The notes: generated by a model from the sequence alone, not told the origin. Numbered from the stretch's first letter, positions 23,496 to 36,289 are shown. The stretch: 64,000 nucleotides of DNA from Proteles cristata cristata (GCA_017311185.1 JAESUZ010003104.1:1-64000); one strand, 5' to 3'. Made by a program: numbers and translations.

Positions 23496-24370
23496 GTGAG
23501 TCTCCCCCATTCTCTCTCTTTGGGGAACAGATTCAACTTTGAGAACATTTTTCTTTCCTTTCTATCCTGAGTGTGGCTGGGGTCTGAATCACTCTGGCAT
23601 TCTGGAACCTTCATGTTTTTTTATGGCCACCCCACCCTCTGTAGCCTATTCCTGCTCTGAACCACCTGGTGGGGACAGAGTGGACCACGTCCAGTGACCT
23701 CTTCTTGCCCTTCTTCACTATGACTCAGAGCTCTCTTTCCAGATGACCATCTCCTCCAGCCTCTAGGGTAGGAGTCCTCATTTGTCTTTATGGGATATTT
23801 TTATTCTTATCCAGAATATCCCAGAGAATGTTTCAGAATAGAAGATAGGCCAGCAGGACAAGATTACGCACCTTCTGGACCTTCTCTATTATTTATCATT
23901 CTTGTCCAACCATGTCCACCCCCAGTGGTATTGGGATCCACTGCCCATGGTTCCCCAGGGCCTCTTTGTTATTGCCTAAGCTCCTCCCTGGAATACTGGT
24001 GTCTCACAGTCTGGGACTGTTGGCAAGAAACTCCTCCTTGGAAGGGAGGAGAACCCGAAGGACAGAAACCCTATTGAATACAGACAGACCAAGCCAAACA
24101 GATAGAAGCCCTATATGAAGATACTAAGGATAGTTACCTGGGGGGAGGTCTCAAACAGACTGACACTGTAAAACAGATGGATTTCCCAAGGAGATATAAG
24201 GTCTCAAGGTTGATGCCAACCAGGACCAGAGGCGCACAGGGGTGGGATGGTAGTTATGAGGATGGGTGAACCTGCAGAGAGACTGAAGCCAAAGACAGGG
24301 TACCAGAACTCCCTTGATTCAGGCACTGGGATTTCCCTACAGACATGGGGGCGTCTTTCCAGGCCTCATG
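23496..24370 (+). other. Scrambled remains of J-C unit C
   Basis: Sequence like the C 3' flank of units A and B appears at 23785-24010, directly after the J intron start and before sequence resembling the distal J-C intron (24165-24320, with 'gagagactgaagccaaagacaggg'). No C exon lies between them. The order implies at least one deletion and possibly fusion of two units. Confidence 0.55.
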
Positions 24371-24460
24371 CCCATCATCCCTAGCCCTGCCCCCTACACT
24401 CAATCAGCTCTCAATACAATGTCCTTTTGCCAATCAGAAATTATCCTCTCTGCTCATTCT
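24371..24460 (+). pseudogene. IGLC 3' UTR remnant of unit C
   Basis: The stretch around CATCATCCCTAGCCCTGCC and CTCAATACAATGTCC matches the 3' UTR of the unit A C gene (11520-11575). The poly(A) signal AATAAA has become AATACA. No coding part remains. Confidence 0.65.
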
Positions 24461-24470
24461 TTTTTGGTCT

Positions 24471-25969
24471 CATATTTAATTTGCAACTTTCCAGGATCCC
24501 CAAGGTGAGGTATGTGTGATCCTTGGCACCCAATGGGAAAGTAACCTGCAGGGAAAGGCTCACAGTCTCCCTGGGGCATCTCCCAGGAAACTGGCCAGGA
24601 CATGAGGAGTTTGGTCACTAGAACCTCAGCTCCTCTGTCTCCTCCTTCCCCTATTCCTCCTCCAGCACACAGCTGTGCCCATTCCCTGTTACCTCCCTGG
24701 TCAGATCTGGCCATGCGCTGACCTCCAGATAAACCCTCCTCCTTGACCTTGTGGGGACCTTCTACACCCCCAGTATCCTCTCTTTCCTCTGGCCTGGACC
24801 CCCTCTGCTCTAGGTCCTTGCCCCCTGTACGCCTTCCTTCCCCTCTGCCCATCTCAGCTCCTGCCTACTTTTACCCACTCCCTGTCACTCTCTCAGGCTG
24901 GACCATCAATACAGTCCAGGACATTCCAGTAGTTTGGCTTCATAGGCTCCTAAATCTTGGGACCACTCTGATTCCTCACCCAATGGAAGATTCAGAGATG
25001 TAAGAGGAATAGGAGGAAGCTAGGAAAAAAACTCTTGCAAAATACCTGTCCCAAGGTTAAGGTATTTGCCAAAATGAGCTCTGAGCTCCCCAGGAATCAA
25101 AGCAAGGAGGGAAATAAGTGCCCCCTAATTTCTCTGAGAATAAACACACCCTTTGCTGGAGGGAAATTGGTGTCTTAATGCTGAGGCCCAGCATCTTGTA
25201 CCATAATAAAAAGTGAAGACATGTTTTACCCAAGGCCTCATCATTGATGGGAATCAGGTCTGGCACACACATAACTACCTGGCAGCCTCAGGATATGGCA
25301 ATGACCATGAGGAGGCTATTGCTGCATCTGCGTAGGGAGCCTTCTGTCTCCTTTACCACCAGGTCACCATCACTGGGTGGTGTAGGAGTGCTTACAGAGT
25401 TGCAGTCCCTGATTTGCCCCATGTGGCCCAGCCAGGCAAGCTCCTGCCCCTGGATCCAGAATGGATCCTTGGCACAAAGTCACAGCTCCTGCACTCACTG
25501 CATGTCTAAGCCCATTCCCACTCTGCTTGATGGCCCCCTAGGTATTCCGGGGCCTATGAGCCATTCCCCAATTCGTGCTCCAACTCTGCCAAAGAAAGAT
25601 GGAGTACTACCTCAGGTGTGTGGCTCAGAAAATCTTCTTTCTTTCCCCATCTTCTGGGGAGGGAGGTGAAGAATCATTTATTCAGAACTATCTCCATTCA
25701 ATCCTGGATGTTACTGGGAAAACCAGAGTCCATCTGGGAACTTCCTTGGTGGCACTGTGGGGCTCTAGGGGTATGGAGTTTTGGCTGCTTTCTGACAATG
25801 AGGGTGGTGAAAGGACCAAGCCCCAGCATGCTCACCCCTTCCAGCTGGATCCCTGGGCTCCCACTCCTCCCCTGAACTACAAAAGGCTACAGGGGGATGG
25901 GCCAGTTATGTCATTGTGGGCAGGGTCCACACTGAGGGTCCTGGGAATATCTGTCCCTTGGCTCCTTGA
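24471..25969. other. Non-coding, nothing recognised
   Basis: CT-rich single-copy-looking sequence. Open frames of 60-140 codons occur but show no domain, no repeated motif and no known relative. Confidence 0.5.
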
Positions 25970-26452
25970 ATTCATTTCCTAAGGCTGCTGTCACAAATCA
26001 CTGCAAACTGAGTGCCTGAAAACAAAACACATTTATTCTCTTATAAGTCTGAAAGTCAGGTGTCTGAAATGGGTCTCAAAGGCAGAAATCCAGGTATCAC
26101 AGAGCCACTCCTTCTGGAGCTCAAGACTCCTCTGGATCCATGAATTCTTGGGCTTTTGACCCCCTCCTTCCCTCCTGTCAAAGCTTCAGTGGCATCTTCA
26201 AGTCTCTGCCCCTGTCTGTCTGACCTCTGCTTCCACTGTCACATCTCTCTTTCTCTCTCTCTGACCCTTCCACCTTCACTTCCCTTGGAAAGACCCTACC
26301 TGGGCCCATCCACATAATTCAGAATCATCCCCCCACCTCAAGGTTTTTAATTCTGTCACATCTGCAAAATCCCTGATACCAGGTAAAGGAACGGGTTCTG
26401 GGGGTTAGGACATGGACACCTTTGGGGGCCTTATTCAGATTGTTACAGCAAA
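25970..26452 (-). mobile_element. MaLR LTR fragment, MLT1-like, antisense
   Basis: The left edge carries the reverse complement of the MLT1-class LTR 3' end (TTTCCTAAGGCTGCTGTCAC, 'aaacacatttattctcttataagtctgaaagtca'). The right edge has the typical 'ttaggacatggacacctttggggg' and 'attgttaca' end. It is old and diverged; the class assignment is from memory of the consensus. Confidence 0.6.
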
Positions 26453-29400
26453 TACTCGGGACCCAGGAAGAGACAAGCCACACACACTCAGGGAATCAGA
26501 AAAGACTGTTTGTTGCACGCTGGAGCCTGCCCAGTGGAGTCACCTCCAAAGGCTGAGCCCTGAACCTTGGTATCAGCCTCCTTTTATGGCTGGGATGGTA
26601 GGGGGTTGAGAGACAAAAGAAAAAGGGGAGGGGGCCCTTATCAGTGGTGCTATCCGGCAGTTGGTGGGCACAGGAGGCAAAAAAGATTACAGAAGCCAGA
26701 AAGTATGCAAGTATCCAGCCTCCAGCATCTGGCTGGCCCCTTTTACCATGTTTTTACTAGCTTTGCTTCCCAAGCTGACCACAACTTTTATTGCCCAGTT
26801 TTCTAGGGGTCTGGGAACATTCTCCCATGTTCCTCTCCCTCCCTGCATCCTGCCCAGTCTGGGCCACTACTGGGGCCTCCTTGGCCCAGGCTGTCTTCCT
26901 GGCCTCTATAGCCCCTTCTCCTCCTAGGGTCACAGAAAAAGGACTTTGATTTTAGCTACGGCTTTGAGGCATTTCTTCCAGTTGGTCCCCAGGTAAGTGC
27001 TCTCTAGGCCTTACTTGTCAGTCCTCAAACTGCCCTTGGAAGGAGATGCTATAATGATCTTTGTCCTATGGCTGGAGACACCACATCCCAGAGACCGAGT
27101 AACCTGCATGAACACCACAGCACCACCTTAATCTATATCTCAGCTCCCAACTCTGGGTCCCAAGCCACACTAACACCCTGCCAACCCCAGCCAGGCCCTC
27201 CTGACTTGTCCAGCTTTCTCCCTGAAGACCTCTGAGTACACCCTGGACTCAGGTCCCTGCCACAGGACCCATGGCCTAAAGGGACAGTTGTAGGGGCCGA
27301 CAGGGATCAAAGGAGATGGGGCCTCGGGTTAGAGTGTCTACGTTACTCATGCCTCTTTACCTTCCTCTGGGTCAAAAATCTGGGTCAAGGCACTCAGGGG
27401 AGGACCCAAAGGTCTGGAGACCCTACCTCAGTCTCTGGGAGGTAAGGGTCACAATACGGCTCACCCATGGCTGCCACAACACTGGGAGACTCAGCCCCTG
27501 ACAGCTGGCTCCTCTAGCTCAATCCCCCCAACGCCCTTGTCCCAGCTGCTTCCCCTCAGGATCCAGGGACTCTCAGTAACACCTTCAGTCAGGGGGATGA
27601 TCTCCTCAGGGGAAAGCACATAAAATTCTCTGAATGAGAATCCAGAGAAAGGGGGTCCAGTGCCAAGCACAGCCACTGCTTCAAGGCTGGTTGTCAAATG
27701 GCACCATTGACTCAAGTGAAATTCTCCATATAGCACATACCCAAACAGGTGAGGACATCAGCCTGCTTTCCCACTCTGTTCTTGGCTCCCCCCACCTCAG
27801 TTTACTTCCTGATGAGAACATTCTGGCTCTCTCATTTCCTCCAGGATTATGTCTGCTGGTCTGAGATGTCATCAAAGCTCCAGGGGAAGGTACAGAAGGG
27901 TATCCAGCAGAGGGGACTTGATTTTTGGAACCTTCAGGCCCCAGGATGTACAGATACCCATCTGAGTATCTGAGTGAGACAGTGGGGTGTGGCAGGGCCA
28001 GAGGATGATTGGCCTCTGGGACCCAACTCCCAAAAACTCTCCCACCCAAGTCTCCTCAATGAAATCTCAGTGACACTCATTTCCCTAAGGTCACTGTAAA
28101 TGCATGCCACTCCAATTCCCTTCCCCTGGCCCTGCCTGGTCTGGGTGTAGTGGTAACAGCCAGCAGTAAGGGCTGCCTAAGGGACCCAACTCTATCTCTA
28201 TCAGAGAGCAGTTTCTCAGGCCCAGCACCAGATTTCAGGCCTCGATGTCTCAAATGTGAGGAGATACCATCCCTCCCAAGATGGCCATGAAGGGACCATT
28301 GGGGGAAGAAGTGACCCAGAAGTAATGAAATGCCTGGACTCAGGGGTGGCCCATCTGTAACCTGAGAGAATCCAGAGAATTCAATTTCCTAATAAGAAAA
28401 TAATGGGACATCCTTGTGTGAGCCCATCCTCTAACAGACTGTGTGGGAAACCCCCCATAAAGCTGGGTCACCAGGCAGTCCATCAGGGCCTCTGACCTCC
28501 TTCAGTAATTGGGCATCCCCAGTGGCTTCCAAGGTACTCTGTCACTCCAGAGTAGATCTTCTGGTGCCCCGGGCTACCCCTCCAGGCATCCCTTCACCCA
28601 AGCACACTCTGACCCTCCAGGTTGGCACATCCAGGCCAATTCACCTTCCAGTCACCTTCTCCTCTCCCTGGCCATAAACCCACACTTTCTCCCACCCGAG
28701 AACTCATCTTGGATGCCACCTTCTCTCCTGTTGCTACCTACCTCTTACTTGCCCCTTACAGCATGACGCTAGGAACTCCGGGGCTCCGTGTCCCCCTTTA
28801 CCTTGTCTCAAACTAGCTGGTCTCCCTGTCACCCAACCTCTCCCTTGTATTTTCCAAGATCAAGGGCCCTCAAGTTCCCTAATCCAACCGTCTCCTCACT
28901 GTCTTCCCCTCTGCCAACCTCTAGGTGGACTTGAGAACTGCACACCATTCTCCCTTGAATTCCTCAGGTCCCCAAGGTCCCTCTCCTGAGCCCTCTTTTC
29001 TATTCTCTGTACTCTTCCACCCACTTTGTTCTGGTATTGCCCCTCAGGTTCACAGGGCTGGCCCCATCAGCCACTCCTTCTTTTTCTTATTATAAGTCAT
29101 AAACTGGACCTAAAAAAGGCTTGTTTTTTTACTGGCCCTATTTCCCAGCCTGGCCCTGGTCTCCACAACCCAACCTGGATGTTGACCTCACTCCTGACGG
29201 TGGTGCCCTGCCCCAGCAGAGCCCACCAGCCTGAGTCAGCTTGATGGGGGTGGGGATTCCAGGTGGGGGCCACACCTCCTTCAGTCCCACAGATGCTTGA
29301 CTGGGTGCTGGGCCAACATCACTGGGCCCTTCTATGACTGCTGCCCAGCAGTAGGGTTGTCCCCTGCTCTGCCACAGTTGTTTTCTCACAGGCCATATGG

Positions 29401-29489
29401 ACAGTGACCCCTAGCTGAGCACTGCTTCTGATGTCTGACATGTGATTCCCAGATGCCCACCCCCCCCACCCCTAACACACCCAGGCAGG
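26453..29489. other. Mostly unassigned non-coding sequence
   Basis: No gene recognised. The part 26460-26930 has LTR-like composition but no TG...CA ends or target duplication that I could pin down. A weak L2-like stretch may lie at about 28970-29030 and a weak antisense MIR-like one near 27040-27110; neither is strong enough to list alone. Confidence 0.4.
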
Positions 29490-29590
29490 TGCTAATACCC
29501 CACACACATTAGGGATGAAGAGGCAGAGGTTCCCAGAGCTGGTCATGGCCACACAGAGGAGAGATACCTGACCCAAGGTCACCAGACTTC
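29490..29590 (-). mobile_element. MIR fragment (weak)
   Basis: Antisense MIR-like order: 'gatgaagaggcagaggttcccag', then 'ggccacacagaggag'. Old and short. Confidence 0.35.
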
Positions 29591-29864
29591 CCTACATACC
29601 AGACAGGAAGCTGTGCCTGCCTGATTCTAGCTGGTATTCAGGGATCCCCAACATGAGGCCACTGTCCTACAAGAGAAGGCTGTCTGTGTCAGACCAGGAA
29701 AAGATGCTGAGCACACAGAACCCCACAACCTCCAGAAATCAGGGACATCCTTAAGGGTCTGTAGAACCTGAGTTCTTCATTCTATATTGACTGAGTGTGG
29801 GTAGTAAGCAGGCAGGCAGGAAGGGAATCAGGGGAAGACTCTCTGAATCCACAAAGCAAAGCAG

Positions 29865-29955
29865 GGGTGGATGTTGTATACCTATTTCACAGACAAGAGA
29901 ATTGGGGCTCTGGTAGTGTGGGGAGGGGCACTGCTAGGCTCACACAGTGAGTTGC
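29865..29955 (-). mobile_element. MIR fragment
   Basis: 'tatttcacagacaagagaattgggg' and 'gctcacacagtgag' follow the antisense MIR core (bases before and after the 'gaggaaactgaggc' box). Confidence 0.45.
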
Positions 29956-29999
29956 TGTTGACCTGTTCCCCAGGATCTTTCCACAGCAGCTCATCCCAA

Positions 30000-30130
30000 C
30001 ATGACATGTCATTCATTCATTCACATACTTATTCATTCAACAACCCTCAGTAAGCACTGCCGTGGGGCAGAGCTGGGTGCAAGAGAAGAAGACCACGTGC
30101 CCCAGGAGAGCTCATGTGCTGTGAGGAGAC
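30000..30130 (+). mobile_element. L2/MIR-family fragment
   Basis: Repeated TTCATTCA units, then a 'cagtaagcactgccgtggggcag' and 'gaagaccacgtgccccagg' stretch that follow the common L2 pattern. Diverged. Confidence 0.4.
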
Positions 30131-30535
30131 TGCTGTGGAGATTACTTCTGACAGTCACCCTCATCCTCCCCAGATCATCTCCCAGCCAAGGGAGCATCTG
30201 ATGCAACAGATGCTGCTCACTTAAAACTTGAACCAACAGAAACATCAGTAGGACGCCTCCAGCTGCCATCACAGTCCCTCATGGATCCTTGGAGTCCCTG
30301 TTAGAGCTGTCATAACCCCTCACAAAATAGAGAAGAGTAACAGGTCTGAGGAAGAGGGCTTGGCCTGGCCCTGCCCTGTGATCTTGAGTAGTCCCCTCCC
30401 TTCTAGGCCTCATGCCCGATACAGGCCTGGGCTGAAAGACAGGACTGAGTCAGATGGAGAAAGGAAGGAGGTTGTGGCTTCCTTCTCAGATCAAAACCAG
30501 AGCCCAGAATAGCCTCAGGCAAGGGAGGGCAGAGG

Positions 30536-30740
30536 GATGCTGGGGGGAGGGGAAGAATAGTTGCAGCTCTGGGGCCTGAAGGGTGAGGAGAAGGAGGTGA
30601 CAGCTCTGGGTCCTGGGGGAGGAGAGGCAAGTGAGGGAGGTGTCAGCTCTGGTTGCTGGGGGAGGGGAGGGAAGTGAGGGACGTGTCAGCTCTGGGTCCT
30701 GGGGGGGAGGGGAGGGAGGTGTCTGCACTGGGCCCTAGGG
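30536..30740 (+). repeat. G-rich minisatellite, about four copies of a 45-55 bp unit
   Basis: Units containing GTCAGCTCTGGGTCCTGGGG followed by G-runs and GAGGGAAGTGAGGGA repeat in tandem at about 30,540, 30,600, 30,640 and 30,685, with a weaker fifth at 30,720. Many runs of three or more G's make quadruplex formation plausible. Confidence 0.8.
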
Positions 30741-31690
30741 GAAACCCAGGGTTCCTACTGAGCTGAGCTGAATGACTCTCCGATCTGACCAGCCCAGCTC
30801 TGTGAGGCCTGCACAGGCATGGAGACAGTGCTACCCAGCCAAGCCTACACAGGGGGACACCCTCATCCTTCACCCCCACAGTATTCACTGAGCCTGGCAG
30901 CACTGAGAATGGCACTGACCCCACATGTGTCTTCTGGGGATATGGGCATCAAGAATACCCACGTCCCAACACAAAGATCCAAACCTAGGTTTCCAGCCAC
31001 CGGGAAAATACAGTTTCCAGGGGTGTCGAACAGTCAACTGCCCATTGTAATGGTTTAGTGACATGACACAGCACAATGACAACCCACATCTCAGAGTGGA
31101 CTCTCCTTTAACCTCTCTCCCTCCCTACATATGAGCCTCTTCTCTAGGGTCTCTGTGGCCTCAGCACAGGTTCTACATCTTCCTGTATGATCACACATCT
31201 AACCTCTTCTGTGTGGTTCCTGAACAGGATTGTGGGAGGACAGAGGCCAGCCGGCTGCACGCACAGGGAGCATCTCCAACTAGCCTCCGCAGAGCTAGCC
31301 AAGCCTTTCCTGAACACACTGCAATGCAGAGTCCCCAGAGGCACTTCGCACAAGACACCTTTGTGAGGACTTTCCAACGTGACGTTGGGGGAACCTCTGC
31401 CCCTATTCAGATACCTTGAGAAATTGCAGATGGTCTCAGATGTCACGGAGGGTAGTGGGGTTGGCGCAGGGCCAGATTTTCTAAAAACCCAGTTGATCAC
31501 TTGGGAACACAGCAAACCTAATTCTATTTGGGCAGGAACCCCACAAGTGAAAGTCACCCCCAGAACAGAATATCTGGGCCCAAAAGGGAGTATTGGAGCA
31601 GGGATTTGTGTCTTGGACATTACCAGTTCAGTCCTTTGTCCTGGTGTAGTTATTAACAGCCCTCCTTCCGCTCCCAGAAATGTCTCAATT
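30741..31690. other. Non-coding, nothing recognised
   Basis: Single-copy-looking sequence without domains, RNA genes or clear transposon ends. Confidence 0.4.
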
Positions 31691-31700
31691 TAGATGATAA

Positions 31701-31907
31701 ATTTTTTTTTGAGAGAGACAGACAGACGGAGACAGAGAGAGGTGAGAGAAAAGGAATGAGCAGAGAAGGGACAGAGAGAGGGAGTGAAAGAGAATCCCAA
31801 GCAGGTCTGAGCTGTCAGGGCAGACACAGGGCTCAAACTCATGAATTCATGACCTGAGCTGAAATCAAGACTCAGGCACTTAGCTGACTGAGCTACCCAG
31901 ATGCCCC
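31701..31907 (-). mobile_element. CAN-SINE, antisense, older
   Basis: Reverse complement shows the GGGCATCTGGGTAGCTCAG head and GA-rich (CT-rich on the sense strand) tail. A 10-base target duplication TAGATGATAA lies at 31691-31700 and 31908-31917. More diverged than the SINE at 9515. Confidence 0.88.
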
Positions 31908-31917
31908 TAGATGATAA

Positions 31918-33050
31918 GTTTTGATAATCTGAGCTCCTGTTTGTTGAATGAATGATGCTCTTTATAATGAGTTATAAGTGGGGGGGGGAGGGCAGAAGGC
32001 CAGCCATGAGGCCCTGCAGTCAGCTGTATCAGACATTATACAGCACCATCAAGTGCTCTATGGGTCCAGCCTTGACAGAGGCACCACTATGGGATCTGCA
32101 GCTGCCAGGATGGCCTTAGCAGGGGCCACCCCTGGTGGTCACCATGGGTTTCCTGGTCTCTGTGAGCCCCTCCCAGAGCCCTTGGGTATGAGCTCACACC
32201 AGCCCAGCCCATGAGAGACCAGGGTGTGTCGCTGACTTTATTTCCCACCTAATGGCAGTGTAAGTCGTGTGGAGACCAACAAGGGACAGGTCCTCTGGCA
32301 GCTCTTGGCTCCAGTAGGTATCAAAGAGAATATCTTGGGGAAATCAGAACAGGGACCAGTGGTGGGACTGGGTGACTTTTGTGGTCAGTATCATAGAGAC
32401 AGGATCATCAGAAGCCCCTGTGTTCTCTCTGGAGACAGAGTAGCTGATGGTCATCGTGACCCACCAGGGCACCCCTTTGTGGTCACGTTCTCTTCCTGTG
32501 GCCACATCAACACCCTTAACTTTGCCCTAGGTCCCTCCTGCTTTTCAGTGTCCAGACCAGAGACATTTCATGTTAAGGCTAACAGCCACTGAGTGTCCAC
32601 TGAGCATCCACTGTTGCCTGTGCTTTGCTGATCCAGAGCCTAGACCAGGCATGCACCCTCACTAGGTCAGTCAGTTCCTGCCCATCCAGTGCCCAGCCTT
32701 CATTTGGAGGTGTTGGGGTCTTCTAACCTCAGAAGAGAAGGGAAATTGGCCAGACCCAGCCTGGCTGCCAGCAGAACACAAAAAGGCTGTCATGAGCCAG
32801 GCAGTCGAGAGCAGCTCTCTGAGGGAAGGGATGCTGGGCTCAGGGCTGCAGGGCAGAGCAGGCTGGAGAAGGTGGGACTCCACACCAGCCAGGGAAACCC
32901 CATTCTCAAGTGTGACTGTTGGACAGGAGCTCCAACTCAGTTCCATTGTGGACCAAGACACAGCACGGATGAGGCCTCTGATCCAGAACAAAGTCACCTG
33001 GTCAGCATCTCTTCCCTAGATGCCTAATATGTGCAGGAACCACAGTGGAC
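31918..33050. other. Non-coding, nothing recognised
   Basis: No gene found. A run of nine or ten G's lies at 31980-31988. Confidence 0.4.
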
Positions 33051-33190
33051 GCAAGGCAGACACAGTCTTATTTGGAGTACTCACATTTGGGGGTGATAGA
33101 AATAAGCCTAACAGATAAGTGAATCATGTCATACAGAAGATAGAATTTGTGCCACGGAGAAAATAAAGTTGCGTGAAGGAGACAGAGAGC
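33051..33190 (+). mobile_element. L2 fragment
   Basis: 'aagcctaacagataagtgaatcat' and 'gccacggagaaaataaagttgcgtg' follow the L2 pattern (aataagtgctatgaagaaaataaa...). Diverged. Confidence 0.45.
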
Positions 33191-35684
33191 ATCTGGCCAG
33201 AGTCTTACACCCAAGCAGCTAGAGGAGGTTAGGGGACCAGGAGGAGCCCGGACTCAGAGCCAGATCCCTGTAGCTGGAATTGGCTGCTTGGGACCTGCTG
33301 CCCCTCTGTACAGCCTGGTTGATAATAATGGAAACTCCCCCTCTCGAGGGAAGGGATGGACAATCAGATGGAAAAATGGATGTTTTGCTTGTCTCTGTGG
33401 TTTATTGTTCCTGTCATCATCGTTGGGCCGTTCCAACCCCAGGCAGCACCCTGAGGGCCTAGCAGCTTCACCCCCATGCAGCTGGCCTGGTGAAACCAAG
33501 AATCCCTGATGCCCAAAATAGCTGGGGAAACCCAAACTGGCCTCAGCCCCAGTCGTAGATGCCTCCTCCCCAGAGTAGGGATGGGGTCCACCTGCAGAAG
33601 ATTCCACAAGCCCAGCTGGAGAAGGGTCCTGCATCCCAGCATCAAGGCTGCCCAAGCCCTTGTGCCCAGGCCTGAGCAGGACAGGGTTTGACATCACAGT
33701 CAACAGTCAGGAGCAGTATTCCATTCCATCTCAACCCTGCCCCATTCTCTGGATGTCCCATGAACCTTCCTAAGTGCCACACATGGAGCTACAGCTCACT
33801 GTGGGAGATAGCCAGACTCTTGTTGCTCAGAGGAACCCTGAGTGGGCATGGTGGCCGGGGCTAGACATAGGACACTGGATCACACCATACCTGCTGCTCC
33901 CAGACCTAGAACTCTGGGGACTGGGTCAAGTAGAGGGAAGGGGAAGAGAAATGTAGACCTTAACAGTCACTGCCCTGGATAGCCTAGAAGCACATTGTCC
34001 CTCAAAAGGCTTCATGGGTCCTTCTCCAGTGGTCAGGATGTCAGATCAGCCAGTCACATATCTCTTTGTCCATACACCCATCTGTTTGTCTGTCCATCTA
34101 TTCATCATCTATCCACCCATCCATCCATGAAACCTCCCTGAGGCTTTCTGGGGGTCTGGCCTGTGAGGGGCTCTCAGCTGCCCATGTTTCAGGAAAGGTG
34201 GAACTGGCCTAGCCAAGTTCAAAGTGAGACCTGGAATGTACTTGCTTCACTTTTGAAAGAGGGGTTTCAAGTACCATTCACTGCCTAATCTGGCCCTGTA
34301 CTGGGTGCTAGGTCTAGTCACTAAGAGCAAAGGTATGACAGACAGGCCAGCATGGTGAGGCCTTAGCTCTCTTCCCAGTGGGTAGCCAAACTCCCCGAGC
34401 TCCCTCCCACCCCCTATTATAGACTTTCTTGATTTACCCTCCAGGCTGACTTTTCCCTCTTTCCTCTCTTCCCTATCCTTCTCCAATCAGAGATATTCCC
34501 AGATCCCCAGGGCTCTGAGGTCTTGATAGCAGTGGGGAATGGGAACCCAGGACCCAGCCATATTTGCCTAAATTCACATTTACCTGGGTTTACACGCAAA
34601 GATGGAAAATCCATTCCACCAGCTCATTCTTGGGGGGTACCACCAGTAATTCCCCTAGCCCAGAGAATCCAAGAGCCAGGCTTTGGCCAGAACACCACAT
34701 CACCTGACAAAGGAGATGTAAAGTGTCCCATGAACAGGCCTGGGACCAGTGCCCCTGTTGATGAGCCTGGGAGAGTGTTGGCCCTCACCCCAGCCATGGT
34801 CAATCAACTCATCAACCACTGTTCACTCACATCACTCCCACCCCCATCTGTCCCACAATAGGCCCATACATGCCTGGCCCAGGTCAGGTCCTGGGGGTGA
34901 AGCTAGGATGATGGACACTCAGCCCTGCTCAGCCCAGAGCTCACATTGTAGATGAGATCCTCCTCCCCAACAAACATTGGTGGAGAAGACAAGGAGTGGG
35001 GGATTCTGGGGGTCCTGCACAGTAGAAAAATGGGGTCTGGTGGTGGCAGCAGCAACTTTGAAAACCTCACATCAGGGCCTAGGAGGTGGAACTCCCAGAG
35101 CTGAAAGGACAGAGGTAAGGAGGATATCCTGGGGAGTCAGCATGACCAAAGGCACAGAGAGGGACTGCAGTGCCCCTCAGCTGGTGCTCTCAGTCTCCAA
35201 TGAAGCACCTGAACCTCTCAACCTTGAAGATCTCAAACTCCTGTCTCACCACCCTGCCCACCACCCTGAAAACTCTTGCATTCTGTGTCACATAGTTGAG
35301 CCCTGCCCTGGGAAGCAAAGAGAATCTGACATAGACAGTGACCATCAGGCAGAGGACAGGGAGCATACAGAGGATGCCGGGAGGCAGGCCAGGGCTGGGT
35401 GGAGAGGGGCATACAGGAGTTCTCTGGGATGGATGGGTCATCAATGCCTCAAGCAAGGGCATGAACTCACATGCTGAACCCAGCCAGCAGACTAGAGTGT
35501 CCAGAGCCCTGAAGCCTAGAAGAGGCAGGGTTCTGAAGACCTCAGCACTGACTAGATCTTTGATTCCAAAAGGAATCAATCCCTGAGACCCTATTGAGTG
35601 GCCTGTTGTCTCTGTACCATTTACAAAACATAGGGACATGAGGTATTCAGCTGAGCCACTCAGGGATTCTGTAAGACTGACAGC
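33191..35684. other. Non-coding, with a CCAT-rich stretch
   Basis: Nothing gene-like. At 34055-34130 a degenerate tetranucleotide array of CCAT and TCTGT units occurs. Confidence 0.4.
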
Positions 35685-35765
35685 CGGAATCATCATCCCA
35701 CTTCACAGGTAGGAAAAGTAAGGCTCAAAATGCTTAACATCCCAGAGTGATCCAGGGCCAGCTCT
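35685..35765 (-). mobile_element. MIR fragment
   Basis: 'cccacttcacaggtaggaaaagtaaggctcaaaatgcttaaca' style antisense MIR core: the box 'gagg/aggaaa..gaggctca' and the following '..ttaa..' are clear. Confidence 0.5.
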
Positions 35766-36104
35766 TACATGTCACAGCTCTCAGCGTCTCATCTGATGGG
35801 TAGAGAAACTGAGGCCAGCAGAGAACAGGGCATGCCTGAGTTCACATAGGGGTGTTCTGTATAGAGTTGCCCTCTGCCAGCCACCAGACATGGTCACATG
35901 AGATGACCTCCCTCTATCATTCTGCAGCCCCAACTCTCTTTCAGAGATGTAGAAAAGAGGCTCAAAAGTAGATGTCAGGCAGATCCTAAGCTACAGACCC
36001 CTCTGACAGTTCCTCTGCCCCACTGCTGAGAGGAGAGAGGACCAGCAGGCTAAAGATCTCAGGAAGACTCTGTAGTAGGAGGCCAGACCCCAGGGCTCCC
36101 CACC

Positions 36105-36240
36105 CACACACAACCGTTCTCTACCCTTGACCTTGGGTGATTTGTGTCTCCTCAGTTTCCTCATCTATACAAGGAGGTAAGTAGTCTCTCTGCCACAGGA
36201 TGGGTATGGGGATTTAAGATGATGCCGGTAATGTGTCTAA
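36105..36240 (+). mobile_element. MIR fragment
   Basis: 'ccttgaccttgggtgatttg', then 'ctcagtttcctcatctatac' are in MIR order. Confidence 0.55.
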
Positions 36241-36289
36241 CCCATGGTTACCCTCACCAGTCCCCACTTATTACTGTCATCTCTTAGGG

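Noticed and set aside
24454..24852. 132-codon G/E-rich minus-strand frame
   Set aside because: It arises from a CT-rich + strand and has no recognisable domain.
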